From contig NZ_JYMR01000023.1 in assembly GCF_000938255.1 (NCBI RefSeq), forward strand, positions 186,001-250,000: 64,000 nucleotides of DNA, given 5' to 3'. The DNA is from Bradyrhizobium sp. LTSP849. Lineage in GTDB: Bacteria; Pseudomonadota; Alphaproteobacteria; Rhizobiales; Xanthobacteraceae. Under the pieces are notes generated by a model. It did no database searches. It saw nothing but the letters and a program-made list of their open reading frames with translations, and was not told the origin of the DNA. Positions 17,546 to 26,712 of this stretch are shown one piece after another. A program made the position numbers and the translations under genes. Numbering within the stretch: the first letter of the stretch is position 1; each line of letters begins with the position of its first letter.

Positions 17546-19915
17546 ATGTCTTCCGTCCGTATTGCGCGACCGCGCCGCTTTTTGCTGGCGTCCGCCGCTC
17601 TCACATCATTTGCCGCTGTCGATATGCCCGTTGCCATTGCGCAGCAGGCCCGCAATCCGCTGCCGCCGGTCGAGGTGACGGCGCCCGAACAGTCCCGCAA
17701 GCCGCCCAAACCGACGGCACGTGCGGGGCAAGGCGCGCGCCGCGCCACGGCGCACAGGCCTGCCACAGCACCGGTCGCGCCAAAGCCGGTCGTGCCGGCC
17801 GCAACGGCGCAGACGCCGCTCAATACCAATGCGGTGGCCGAAAGCGCCTCGCGCCTCGGCCTGACCGTGCGCGAGACGCCCGCAACCGTCGAGGTGATCT
17901 CCGCCGAAACGATGCGCGAGCAGGGCTACCGCACCGTTTCCGATGTGGCCCAGGGCGCGGTCGGCGTCACCGCCGGTGACAACCCGGCCGAGCCGTCAGC
18001 CTTCTCGATGCGCGGCTTCACCAACAGCCAGATCAACACACTTTACAACGGCATCAAGATCGGCCCGCAGAACATGACCTCGCGGATCATGGACACCGCC
18101 AATCTCGAAGCCGTGGAGATTTTGAAAGGTCCGGCCTCGCTGATGTCAGGCGAGGGCGCCAGCGGCGGCGCGATCAATTTTGTTACCAAGCAGCCGCATA
18201 CCGGGCCGATCCGGAACGAGGCTGACTTTTCCTATGACTCGCTGAACTCGTTCCGCGCGCATTACGGCTCCGGCGGCAGCACGAACGTTGAGGGGCTCGA
18301 CTACCGCTTCGACGTCAGTCGCTCCTCGCTCAACGGCTTTGCCGACGACACCAACACCAAGACGCTCGACGTCTCCGGCCAGCTCAACCACCGCATCTCC
18401 GACAGTCTCAAGGTCTGGGGTGCGATCGAATATCGCGAGGACCGCTCCAAGGCCTATTGGGGCGCGCCGCTGGTGCCGGTCGCGTTCAGCGGCTCGCACG
18501 CGACGGCCGGCATTGTTTCGGGTACTTACGCGTCGGATTTCACTAAATCGAATCTTGGACCCATTACGATTGACGATCGTACCTTCAACACCAACTACAA
18601 CGTCCTCGACAACCGTAACGTGGCGCAAGAGGTTTGGCTTCGCGGCGGCTTTGAGCTGAAGCTGGCGCCTGACCTGACGTTGAAGAGCCAGGCCTATGCC
18701 TATGGCGCGGAGCGCACCTGGTTCAACAACGAAATCGAGGCGTTCACCACGAACCCCGCGCACATGAACACGGTTGATCGCAGCCGCTTTTACGTCGCGC
18801 ACAGCCAGCGGCTGGTTGGCAACATTACCGACCTGACCTGGGATGCGAACATCGCAGGCTTTGACAATCGCCTGGTCACCACGCTGTCGTCAAGCTATCT
18901 CGATTTTGTTAGGCCGGGCGCCGCAAATTTCCCGGAAGACTTCGTCTCGCTGGTCGATCCTGACCGGGGCTTTTACGGCCTGCTCACGACCAAACAGCAG
19001 ACCGCGCGGATCGACAACGAGGCGCTGTCGTTCGAGGATCGGCTGAAGCTGACGCGGACTTTCTCGCTGATCGGAGGCTTGCGCGTCGAGCATATCGGGC
19101 TCGATCGCAACTCGACCGACCAGAACGGTCTGGAGAACGCGAGTTTCCCGTTCTCCAAATCCTGGGCGCCGGTCACGGGCCGCATCGGCTACACCTGGGA
19201 AGCCATTCCCGGTCTGACCTTCTTCAGCCAGTATGCCACCGGCGCGGATATCTCCGCCAACAACATCTTCCTGCTCGCGCCGACCCAGCCGCTGGATCTC
19301 ACGACCTCGCGCACCTATGAGACGGGCGTGAAGCACCTGTTGTGGGACGGCCGGGCTGAGTGGTCGTTCTCGGCCTACGACATCCTGCGCAAGAACGTCT
19401 ATGCGGCGGCCGGCGGCATGGCGCTCAATATCGCGGGGCGGCAGGAATCGAAGGGCGTCGAGCTCGCCGCATCGGTGCGCCCGATCGAGCCGCTGCGGCT
19501 CTGGGGCAACATCGCCTATGTCGATGCGCGCTATGCCGACTACGACTTCGTTGGCGGCTCGTTCTCCGGCAATACGCCGCCAAACGTGCCGCGCATCGTC
19601 GCCAATGCTGGCGCGTCACACCGCTTCCTGACGTCGTGGCCCGTGGAGCTCGGCATTGTCGGCCGCCATGTCGGCGATCGCTACAACACCGATGCCAACA
19701 CCGTGACGCTGAACGCCTACACGGTGGGGGACGTCTATGCCTTCGTGGATATCCCCAAGACGGTCTTCAATGCGGTCGACCAGGCTCGCTTGACCTTCCG
19801 GGTCCGCAACTTCACCGATAAGCGATATGCGATCTGGGGCGATCCGTTCTATCCTGACCAGATATTGCTGGGCGCGCCGCGCACGTATGAGATCTCGGCG
19901 GCGTTCAAATGGTAG
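17546..19915 (+). CDS. TonB-dependent outer-membrane receptor under cobalamin riboswitch control
   Basis: A 789-residue receptor with an N-terminal signal peptide (basic residues, then FLLASAALTSFAAVDMPVAIA), a TonB-box-like segment PPVEVTAP, a Pro/Ala-rich linker, the plug domain (about residues 105-215: VEVISAETMREQGYRTVSDV, MRGFTNSQINTLYNGI, ILKGPASLMSGEGASGGAIN) and a beta barrel ending in the usual aromatic residue (AAFKW). By sequence it resembles the siderophore-receptor branch rather than classic BtuB. The leader riboswitch implies cargo tied to B12: cobalamin, another corrinoid, or a cobalt chelate. A PepSY membrane protein follows after 12 bases. Confidence 0.92.
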   Translation: MSSVRIARPRRFLLASAALTSFAAVDMPVAIAQQARNPLPPVEVTAPEQSRKPPKPTARAGQGARRATAHRPATAPVAPKPVVPAATAQTPLNTNAVAESASRLGLTVRETPATVEVISAETMREQGYRTVSDVAQGAVGVTAGDNPAEPSAFSMRGFTNSQINTLYNGIKIGPQNMTSRIMDTANLEAVEILKGPASLMSGEGASGGAINFVTKQPHTGPIRNEADFSYDSLNSFRAHYGSGGSTNVEGLDYRFDVSRSSLNGFADDTNTKTLDVSGQLNHRISDSLKVWGAIEYREDRSKAYWGAPLVPVAFSGSHATAGIVSGTYASDFTKSNLGPITIDDRTFNTNYNVLDNRNVAQEVWLRGGFELKLAPDLTLKSQAYAYGAERTWFNNEIEAFTTNPAHMNTVDRSRFYVAHSQRLVGNITDLTWDANIAGFDNRLVTTLSSSYLDFVRPGAANFPEDFVSLVDPDRGFYGLLTTKQQTARIDNEALSFEDRLKLTRTFSLIGGLRVEHIGLDRNSTDQNGLENASFPFSKSWAPVTGRIGYTWEAIPGLTFFSQYATGADISANNIFLLAPTQPLDLTTSRTYETGVKHLLWDGRAEWSFSAYDILRKNVYAAAGGMALNIAGRQESKGVELAASVRPIEPLRLWGNIAYVDARYADYDFVGGSFSGNTPPNVPRIVANAGASHRFLTSWPVELGIVGRHVGDRYNTDANTVTLNAYTVGDVYAFVDIPKTVFNAVDQARLTFRVRNFTDKRYAIWGDPFYPDQILLGAPRTYEISAAFKW

Positions 19916-19927
19916 GGCACTGAACGC

Positions 19928-21361
19928 ATGATGGACGCGATCGTCCTGCTGCACCGCTGGCTCGGGGTCGTGCTCTGCCTGCTGTTCGCGATGTGGTTCG
20001 CGACCGGGATCGTGATGCACTTCGTTCCGTTTCCGTCGCTGACGGAAGCGGAACGCTTTGCCGCGTTGGCGCCGATCAATCGTACTCAGGTGGTCATCGG
20101 GGCCGCCGATGCGGTGGCTTCCAGCGGCATCACCGAGGCAACGCGCGTTCGCCTGATCCAGCGGAGCGACGGGCCGGTTTACATCGTGTCGGGAATCCTG
20201 CTTGTGCGCGCGGTCCGCGCCTCGGACGGACGGGACGCGACTGTCACGTCTGCCGATGTTGCGCTTGCTATCGCGCGGGACCACGCTCGCAGCCGCGGAA
20301 TCGATGCCGAACAGGCCACGATCGTTGCGCGCAGGAACTACGATCAATGGACCGTGCCGAATGGTTTCGACCGTCACCGGCCCCTGTTCCGGGTGGCCCT
20401 TGGCGATGCCGCCGGCACGGAGGTCTATGTCTCGTCGCTCACCGGCGAAGTCGTCCTGGATACGACGCTGACCGAGCGAGGCTGGAATCTCGCCGGCAGT
20501 GTCCTGCACTGGATTTATCCAACGATCCTGAGACGCGATTGGGAGCTGTGGGATCGTGTGGTCTGGACATTGTCGTTGCTGGCCTCGATCGCGGCCTTGC
20601 TCGGTGCAGTGCTTGGGCTCGCGCGGATCAAGCGTCGAGGAGGGCTGCTCGGCTCGCCCTACCGAGGCTGGCATGCCCTGCATCACCTGATCGGTCTTGT
20701 CGTGACGTTTTTCCTGCTGACCTGGATTGTCAGCGGTTGGCTCTCGATGGATCACGGACTGCTGTTCTCGCGAGGGCAGCTGACCACGGGGGAAGTTGGC
20801 GAGTTGAGCGCTGCGCCGGACTGGAGGACGGCCTCGTCGTTCGGTCTTGAGCCGAAATCGTCCGCTGTGCGTGAAGTCGAATGGTTTGCCTTCAACCGCA
20901 CGATCTATCGCCGTGACCGTGTCGTGCTGGGCAGCCAGACCCTGACAGGCGTGAGCGAACGACCGAGTGATGGCCAAGCTTCAATCTTGCGTAAGCAAGA
21001 GATCCAGAGCCTGGTCGCGCGTCTCGCGCCCGGATGCGCCCTGCCTGTTGTTCTTGCCGATAACGACGACTATCCAGCTCACTCCATCCTCCCTGGCGCG
21101 CCGGTCTATCGCTCCAGATGCGGCGATCTCTGGTTCGATATCGACGGCGCCGACGGAAGTGTGTTGCAACGGCTGGACTCGTCACGGCGCGCCTACCGCT
21201 GGGCTTACAGCGCGCTGCATACGTTCGACTTTCCGGTCCTGATGGCGCATCCGCTTTTGCGCGATGTCCTGATCGTTGGGCTCTGCGCGCTCGGGCTGGT
21301 GTTCTCGATCACCGGAGTGGTCATCGGCTGGCGCAGGTTGCGACTATCTTTCGCCAGTTAA
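19928..21361 (+). CDS. PepSY-associated inner-membrane protein, possible chelate reductase
   Basis: A 477-residue membrane protein. The first helix is near residues 5-32 (HRWLGVVLCLLFAMWFATGI), then a periplasmic-type domain, two helices around residues 195-220 and 245-280 (HHLIGLVVTFFLLTWIVSGW), another soluble part, and a last helix near 445-465. Histidines at helix ends (HRW, HALHHL, ALHTFDFP) are typical of PepSY_TM proteins, some of which reduce ferric siderophores. Being downstream of a riboswitch-controlled receptor, it may release or reduce the imported metal complex; this is inference. Two ATG codons (19928, 19931) are in tandem. Confidence 0.85.
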   Translation: MMDAIVLLHRWLGVVLCLLFAMWFATGIVMHFVPFPSLTEAERFAALAPINRTQVVIGAADAVASSGITEATRVRLIQRSDGPVYIVSGILLVRAVRASDGRDATVTSADVALAIARDHARSRGIDAEQATIVARRNYDQWTVPNGFDRHRPLFRVALGDAAGTEVYVSSLTGEVVLDTTLTERGWNLAGSVLHWIYPTILRRDWELWDRVVWTLSLLASIAALLGAVLGLARIKRRGGLLGSPYRGWHALHHLIGLVVTFFLLTWIVSGWLSMDHGLLFSRGQLTTGEVGELSAAPDWRTASSFGLEPKSSAVREVEWFAFNRTIYRRDRVVLGSQTLTGVSERPSDGQASILRKQEIQSLVARLAPGCALPVVLADNDDYPAHSILPGAPVYRSRCGDLWFDIDGADGSVLQRLDSSRRAYRWAYSALHTFDFPVLMAHPLLRDVLIVGLCALGLVFSITGVVIGWRRLRLSFAS

Positions 21362-21438
21362 AATAAAACTACGAAAACAACCCCATGCACAGTAGCCGTG
21401 GATAATGGAATCAACGGCTTACGCAGGCATCAATGCGA

Positions 21439-21456
21439 TTTGCCCCGTCGGGCAAA
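21439..21456. terminator. Palindromic hairpin between convergent genes, probable bidirectional terminator
   Basis: TTTGCCC (21439-21445) and GGGCAAA (21450-21456) form a perfect 7-bp stem with a CGTC loop, between the PepSY gene and the convergent amidase. The A/T-rich flanks of the stem could work as U-tracts in both directions. Similar TTTGCCC palindromes are known to me from Bradyrhizobium intergenic regions, so it may also be a repeated element. Confidence 0.55.
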
Positions 21457-21490
21457 ACAGGGCTATATTGCTACTATTCCGAAATCGTCG

Positions 21491-22858
21491 CTACGCCTGC
21501 AACTGCGCCTCGATCTGCCGGGCCGCGCGCAGCAGCGTGGCGTCCTGGCCGCGCCGGGCGATGATCTGGAGACCGAATGGAAGACCGTTCGCATCACGCC
21601 CACATGGAATCGAGATGGCCGGCAGGCGGGCGTGATTGACGAAGGGCGTGAACACGGCATGCCCGCGCGGACTGGCGGGGCGGCCGCCGATCATGTCGGG
21701 CCCAAGCTGGGTGAACGGCCAGGCGACGCAGGGCACTGTCGGCGCCAGCAACAAATCGGTATCGCTGAAGAAGGCCGCGAATGCATGGGCTATCGCGGCG
21801 CTCGCCAAGAGCGCTCCCGCAACGTCGGTGCCCGACCAGGACAGCCCTCGCTCGATTTGCTTGGCGATATCGGGGTCGAAGACGGTCGGGTCCTTGCGAA
21901 AGGCGTCGCCATAGAGCGCCGCGAGGCCGGCATGCTGAAGCGGCATGATGGCGTCTTCCGTAGCTCCGGCCGGCCAGACGGGATCGCGCTGTGTGATACG
22001 CAATCCTGCGGCAGAAAGCCGGGCGATGGCGGAAGCCAGCCCGTTGGCGACGACATCATCGACGGCGACGTCAAGCCCGAGGCGCGGCGAGAAAGCGATG
22101 CGCAGGCTAGTGATGTCTTTGGCCTCTTGAACGATGCCGGCCGAATCCGGATCGCGCGGATCGACGCCGGCCATCGCTTCGAACGCTAGCGCGATATCGG
22201 CAACATCGGCCGCGATCGGTGCGATGACCGACAGGCCGAAGAACGGCTCGGCAAAACCGGGGCCGTAGGGGATCGCGCCATAGGACGGCTTGAAGCCGGC
22301 GACGCCGACATGAGCCGGTGGCCTGCGGCTCGATCCGCCGGCATCTGTGCCGATCGCGAGTGGCACCAGACCGGCTGCAACGGCGGCTGCCGGGCCGCCC
22401 GATGATCCGCCCGGCGTCAACTCGGGATCGAGCGGATGCCGGGTCGGCCCGAACAGCGGTGACGTCGTGACGCCCTTGCTGGCGAACTCGGACGTGGCTC
22501 CGATGCCGACGACGACCGCACCGGCTTTGCGCAGCCGCTCGATCGCAATCGCATCACGCGGTGCGATGAAATCGGCGAACAGGCGCGAGCCTTGCGCGAT
22601 GCGCCAGCCGCCAACCCAGATGTTGTCCTTGACGACGATGGGGACGCCTGCGAGCGGCATTGTCTCCCCGGCGCGCCGGCGATCATCGACCGCAGCGGCA
22701 TCGGCAAGCGAGCGTGCCGCATCGATCGTGACCACCGCGTTCAGCGCCTTGGCGGCCTCGATGCGCGCGAGAGCGGCCTTGGCGGTCTCGACGGCGCTCG
22801 TCCGCCCGGTGGTGACGTCGGCTGCGATCTCGCACGCGCTATGCGTCGGCTTTGTCAT
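21491..22858 (-). CDS. Amidase signature family hydrolase
   Basis: A 455-residue amidase of the Ser-cisSer-Lys type. The triad is visible: K77 in VVKDN, S152 in TPGGSSGGP and the nucleophile S176 in GTDAGGSSRRP; spacing matches the family. There is no signal peptide, so it acts in the cytoplasm. Its start overlaps the end of the upstream MFS gene by 20 bases, so the two are co-transcribed and the transporter may import the amide. The substrate cannot be read from sequence. Confidence 0.92.
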   Translation of the reverse strand: MTKPTHSACEIAADVTTGRTSAVETAKAALARIEAAKALNAVVTIDAARSLADAAAVDDRRRAGETMPLAGVPIVVKDNIWVGGWRIAQGSRLFADFIAPRDAIAIERLRKAGAVVVGIGATSEFASKGVTTSPLFGPTRHPLDPELTPGGSSGGPAAAVAAGLVPLAIGTDAGGSSRRPPAHVGVAGFKPSYGAIPYGPGFAEPFFGLSVIAPIAADVADIALAFEAMAGVDPRDPDSAGIVQEAKDITSLRIAFSPRLGLDVAVDDVVANGLASAIARLSAAGLRITQRDPVWPAGATEDAIMPLQHAGLAALYGDAFRKDPTVFDPDIAKQIERGLSWSGTDVAGALLASAAIAHAFAAFFSDTDLLLAPTVPCVAWPFTQLGPDMIGGRPASPRGHAVFTPFVNHARLPAISIPCGRDANGLPFGLQIIARRGQDATLLRAARQIEAQLQA

Positions 22859-24035
22859 GGCTTCCCCAGATCAGCGCCACTGTGCCGCACAGCGCGAGGC
22901 ATGCCAAGGCGAAGAAGGCCGCGCCAAGGCTGGCGACACCATCCAGGATCGAAACCAGCGCCGGCGCCGCGAGCAGGCCCGCATAGGAGGCGGTCAGCAC
23001 CGCACCCGTGGTCTCGCCAATCCTGTCCTGTGGAGCAAGGCGTGCGATCTCGGCGATGAAGACACCGTTCCAGCCCGACGCTGTCAGGCCGAACAACGCT
23101 GCGATGACGAATTGCCCGGTGTGGCTGAGCGATGCGCCATCGAGGCCAAGCAGCGCGGCGCAGAAGGCCATGCCGAGGCCGATCACGATGAGCACCATGC
23201 GCGAGGCGTTGAAGCGCATCGCGACAAGGCCCCAGCCGAGCCGGCCGACCAGTCCGCCGCCTTGTGCGCAGGCGAGAGCCATGCCGGCTTCGATGTGGCT
23301 GAGTCCCAGCTCGCGCGTGCCGAGGGTAACGAAGACGGTGTTGAGGGAGACCTGCATCGCGCTGAACGGCATCGAGGCCAGCGTCAGCATCGCAATGCGC
23401 CGGTCCGCGGTGACCAGCGCCAGCCGTGCGCGCAGATCGAGTTTTGGCGGCGGGACGACCTTGCCGGCATAGGCCGGTCGCAGCCACTCGAACAGGCCGA
23501 TCGCCAACACGGCGCAGGCGCCGACCGCCGCATAGCAGCAGGCCGGCCCAAGCGCGATGGCAATCGCGGGCAAGGCCAGCGAGCCGCAGACGGCACCGAT
23601 TTGGTTGCCGGTCTGGCGGACCGAGAAGACGAAGGCGCGGCGTTCGGCGGTCACAAGGCGCGAAAGAAGGGCCGCGCTTGCCGGCGTCTCGGGCCCGAAG
23701 GCGAGGCCGAGGCAGAGGCCCGCGGCCAGCAGCGCGCCGGTCGATCCGAGCGAGGCCAGCGCCATGCTGGCGACGATGGCGGCCGCACACAGGCTGGCGA
23801 TCCGCATCGAACCGAGGCGTGCGATGAAGCCGCCGCCCCAGAACGAGGCGGGAATACCGACCGCGAACACCGCGCAGGAGAACATCGAGAGCTGCCAGAC
23901 CTCGATATGGGCGCGGGGCGCGACCACGCCGGGCGCAAACAAGGCCAGCGCGACCAGCGCCTGGAGCCAGGTCATCGCCCCGAGGGCTGGCAGCAGCGCG
24001 GGCGCTGGCCGAGCGGCTGCGTTTCCGTCTACCAT
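22839..24035 (-). CDS. MFS transporter (CynX/NimT-like)
   Basis: A 398-residue major facilitator protein with about 12 hydrophobic segments; the family motif between helices 2 and 3 is replaced by a GGGFIARLGSMR-type loop, and the central loop lies near residues 190-215. It is co-transcribed with the amidase (20-base overlap). The start at 24035 lies only 23 bases from the start of the divergent hydroxyisourate hydrolase; an alternative start at M21 (23975) would leave more room for a promoter. The substrate is unknown. Confidence 0.85.
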   Translation of the reverse strand: MVDGNAAARPAPALLPALGAMTWLQALVALALFAPGVVAPRAHIEVWQLSMFSCAVFAVGIPASFWGGGFIARLGSMRIASLCAAAIVASMALASLGSTGALLAAGLCLGLAFGPETPASAALLSRLVTAERRAFVFSVRQTGNQIGAVCGSLALPAIAIALGPACCYAAVGACAVLAIGLFEWLRPAYAGKVVPPPKLDLRARLALVTADRRIAMLTLASMPFSAMQVSLNTVFVTLGTRELGLSHIEAGMALACAQGGGLVGRLGWGLVAMRFNASRMVLIVIGLGMAFCAALLGLDGASLSHTGQFVIAALFGLTASGWNGVFIAEIARLAPQDRIGETTGAVLTASYAGLLAAPALVSILDGVASLGAAFFALACLALCGTVALIWGSHDKADA

Positions 24036-24058
24036 GGCGGCGCGCTCACGGGAGGAAC

Positions 24059-24397
24059 ATGGTGGCAGGCGGCATTTCCATTCACGCGGTCGATGTTGCG
24101 AGCGGACGCCCGGCGCAGGGGCTGCGCGTCGAGATCTGGCGCATCGATCCCGACTCGGCGCGCATTGCCGACGGCAGGCTCGGCGCCAATGGTGTGCTCG
24201 ATCATCCCGTCGCGCAAGGCGCTGACGTCACGGCGGGCGAGTATGAGGTCCTGTTTCATCTCGGCGAGTTCTTTGCGGACCGCGACGGCTTCCTCACCGT
24301 GACGCCGTTCCGCTTCGGCATCAAGAACGTCGACGAGCATTTCCACCTGCCGCTGAAATTCACGCGTTGGGGCTATTCGCTGTTTCGCGGTGCCTGA
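24059..24397 (+). CDS. uraH: 5-hydroxyisourate hydrolase (transthyretin-like), atypical C-terminus
   Basis: Ring-opening of 5-hydroxyisourate in uric acid breakdown. The 112-residue protein has the family frame: ISIHAVDVASGRPAQ with H9, ADGR with R40, and HFHLPL with H96. The invariant C-terminal YRGS is changed to FRGA (residues 109-112). A strong GGGAGG ribosome-binding site precedes the ATG. No other urate-pathway gene is adjacent; the neighbouring MFS and amidase diverge from it. The altered tail makes the assignment slightly less certain than usual. Confidence 0.82.
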   Translation: MVAGGISIHAVDVASGRPAQGLRVEIWRIDPDSARIADGRLGANGVLDHPVAQGADVTAGEYEVLFHLGEFFADRDGFLTVTPFRFGIKNVDEHFHLPLKFTRWGYSLFRGA

Positions 24398-24480
24398 AGA
24401 GTGGCCCGGGGGCGTACTTATAGACGCAGATGCCGGGTCTTGGAGCCAAGGCAGACTTATTCCACTCGTTTAGAGAACCA

Positions 24481-24500
24481 CCGCTTTTGACCCAAAGCGG
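24481..24500. repeat. Short inverted repeat, member of a degenerate intergenic repeat
   Basis: CCGCTTT and AAAGCGG form a 7-bp stem around TGACCC in the 206-base interval between the hydroxyisourate hydrolase and the next gene. Partial relatives of the same core (CTTCTGGCCC or ATTGACCCA) appear near 25308, 25390 and 26895. No coding sequence is seen in this interval. Confidence 0.6.
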
Positions 24501-24603
24501 GCCTTCACCCATTCATCGAACGTTGAGTATCACGGGAGCGAGACGTTGACCTGCAAGAAAAATACAACAAAAAGGAGAGTTTTAGAATAACGAGAGGCAA
24601 CGG

Positions 24604-25275
24604 ATGAAGCAGATCAGGATAGCCGCGATCCTGATAGGAATGGCATTCGTGGTGTATTTATGGGTGCAGCCCGCGTACACGCATCGCGTCCGCCTGACAA
24701 TCGAATTCCAGACCCCTGATGGGATCAAATCTGGCTCAAGTGTTATTGAAACGAGTACATGGGAGAGTGGAAATTGGGGACCTGCAGAGGCCAGAGGGAT
24801 TCGCTCAGACTTTAAAGGCCGCGCGGTATTTGTGGATCTCGGTCATGGAAAGAACGTCGTTGCTTTGTTGAGTTTTGGTGCCATTGGCACAGATCAGAAT
24901 CGTCTATTCGGACTCACGCGCGACGCGTTGGCGCCAGCTGAGAAAGGCGACTGGACCGAAGAGTACAAGCTGAAAGGACGAGGCGTCTTGCCGCCAGACG
25001 ACATACCGGCCCTCGCCACCTTCAAAGACATCAACGACCCATCCTCAGCAGTGCGCGTCGACCCGGCTGATGCTGCCGCAACTCTGGGGTCAGGATTTGC
25101 ATTTCGGCAGGCATTGCTGGAAACAACAAGCGACCCGGCCTTAAGGGGCATCGAGAAGGTCCTTCCCTGGTGGCGGTCGCCGGGACGTCCAGCGGAAATA
25201 GCGTATCGAGCTTGGCGAGGAGGCTCGAGGATCGGAGATAGCATTGAGCCCGAGCACCTTTTTCAGAAAGAGTAG
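24604..25275 (+). CDS. Unrecognised membrane-anchored protein
   Basis: I do not recognise this 223-residue protein. It has one N-terminal hydrophobic segment (residues 5-22, IRIAAILIGMAFVVYLWV) that would serve as signal anchor, then a soluble, probably periplasmic domain with a central LPALATFKDINDPSSAVRVDP-like acidic/proline block (residues about 138-158) and a C-terminal ALRGIEKVLPWW segment. A good ribosome-binding site (AAAGGAGAG) lies about 23 bases upstream, and GAGAGG is closer. Codon use is less G/C-rich than in the flanking operons, and the next gene, also anchored and unrecognised, converges on it. Confidence 0.7.
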   Translation: MKQIRIAAILIGMAFVVYLWVQPAYTHRVRLTIEFQTPDGIKSGSSVIETSTWESGNWGPAEARGIRSDFKGRAVFVDLGHGKNVVALLSFGAIGTDQNRLFGLTRDALAPAEKGDWTEEYKLKGRGVLPPDDIPALATFKDINDPSSAVRVDPADAAATLGSGFAFRQALLETTSDPALRGIEKVLPWWRSPGRPAEIAYRAWRGGSRIGDSIEPEHLFQKE

Positions 25276-25458
25276 CGGTGCTCCTTCCTCACCGTTAATT
25301 GTCTCCTTCTGGCCCATCCGTTCACGTTAAGGCGCTACATGTCGGTTCGTTGAGACCGGAAGTTTGCAGTCGAGCGCCAGACAGGCGCTATTGACCCATA
25401 ACTGACTTTGGCTGAACGCGGCATGCGAGTAGGACCGCTCAAACTTAGTCGGCTTCCC

Positions 25459-26712
25459 TCACAATTTTGCGAAGCTGCTCGCAAGTTCGTACATTCGAAG
25501 GAAGATAATATACTCGTCGCGCTCAAAGGCGATGTCGTAGTTGGTGCCCCACTTTGCGAGTTGTTCGCTGATCGCTTCGCCGTCAATCCGATTCGCATTG
25601 CGATAAAGATATTTGGAAGGCCACTGTGGCGCGCCGTCAATCGAGACGATCGAACTATCGCAAAAGGCAAAGCCGCGTAGTTCCGGCTTAGTCTCAGCCG
25701 CGGAATAATCCAATCGTTCTTTTGCGCTCAGTTCGGCAGGAAGTTCACCGGTAGGTTCCAGCTTGTTGATCGAGAGGTCTGTGTGGGCCGGGTAGACATC
25801 GCCTTCGACTTGGCGATTAAAGAAGATGACTGCGCCAGGTTCGCGTCGTGCCAATCCATTATTGCCCCGAGAGCCAAAGTAATCTTGGAACCGATTCCCT
25901 TCGATGAGCGGGGGTTTGCTGGGTCCATAAGCGATATTCCAAAGCGATTCTCGGGTCGACTTATCAGGAAACCAATAGGCTGGTTTGCTGGGAGGCCAGC
26001 CAGACGTCACGACATTGCGCGCCGCGTCGGAGAGCTTCATTCTTGAAATGCCGAAGCACTGGGTGGCCATTACACGAAGCCCCGGCTTCCATTTAGGAAA
26101 CTTCCACATATTTATCGGGTTGATGCCCAACACCTCGTAAGTGATGAAATTCCTTTTCGCCTCGGTCTCGCGCCACGCTTCCCATTCTTCGCGCGTTGCT
26201 CGGGCAATTGTGGAACCAAGGAATTTCAATTCAGAGCGCGGGCTATCGTACGAATCCTCCGATGCATAGGCGACGCCAGACCAAGGCTCGTCGGCACGTT
26301 GATAGGTGATCACGAGTGGTAGCAGCGTTTTGGGGACCCTGCCGTTCTGCGTAGTCTCGCCATTGCAGGCTTGAGGCAAGTGCACCACCACACCGTGCTC
26401 ATCTTTTGTCTTGAGCCCGAAGATCGTTGGCACGACGCCGACTTCGACTGTTCTATCGTTATCCTTGTAGGTCGTTATTTTGACGCGGCAACCGACCACG
26501 ATGTCGAAATCAAGCGGCTCCCCCTTGTACACGTAGCTGGCCTTAAATCGGTAATAGTAGTCGCGGTCCTGGCCGGGTGCGGTGACCTTGACCGACTTCG
26601 TGAAACTGAAAAGAGCGCCGAAGACGAGCCAAGGTTGCGAAAACAACAGCATCAGCCCCAAGCCGAGTAAAACGACAACGGTTCCGAAGATCAGGCTGGG
26701 TAATGTCTTCAT
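25459..26712 (-). CDS. Unrecognised membrane-anchored protein
   Basis: A 417-residue protein of unknown function. The start is the ATG at 26712; a GTG two codons upstream is less likely. One or two N-terminal hydrophobic stretches (IFGTVVVLLGLGLMLLF, then LVFGALFSF) anchor it, followed by a large hydrophilic domain with a CRVKITTYKDND block, several Trp-rich segments and a C-terminal AFERDEYIIFLRMYEL. There is no recognisable catalytic motif. Base composition is visibly more A/T-rich than the operons on either side. It converges with the gene at 24604; the 183 bases between them carry only repeat fragments. Confidence 0.65.
   Translation of the reverse strand: MKTLPSLIFGTVVVLLGLGLMLLFSQPWLVFGALFSFTKSVKVTAPGQDRDYYYRFKASYVYKGEPLDFDIVVGCRVKITTYKDNDRTVEVGVVPTIFGLKTKDEHGVVVHLPQACNGETTQNGRVPKTLLPLVITYQRADEPWSGVAYASEDSYDSPRSELKFLGSTIARATREEWEAWRETEAKRNFITYEVLGINPINMWKFPKWKPGLRVMATQCFGISRMKLSDAARNVVTSGWPPSKPAYWFPDKSTRESLWNIAYGPSKPPLIEGNRFQDYFGSRGNNGLARREPGAVIFFNRQVEGDVYPAHTDLSINKLEPTGELPAELSAKERLDYSAAETKPELRGFAFCDSSIVSIDGAPQWPSKYLYRNANRIDGEAISEQLAKWGTNYDIAFERDEYIIFLRMYELASSFAKL

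Noticed and set aside
22347-24302. 651-codon plus-strand open frame opposite the amidase and MFS genes
   Set aside because: It is antisense to two well-recognised proteins; composition (Arg/Ala/Gly/Glu-rich, low complexity) is that of a high-GC shadow frame.
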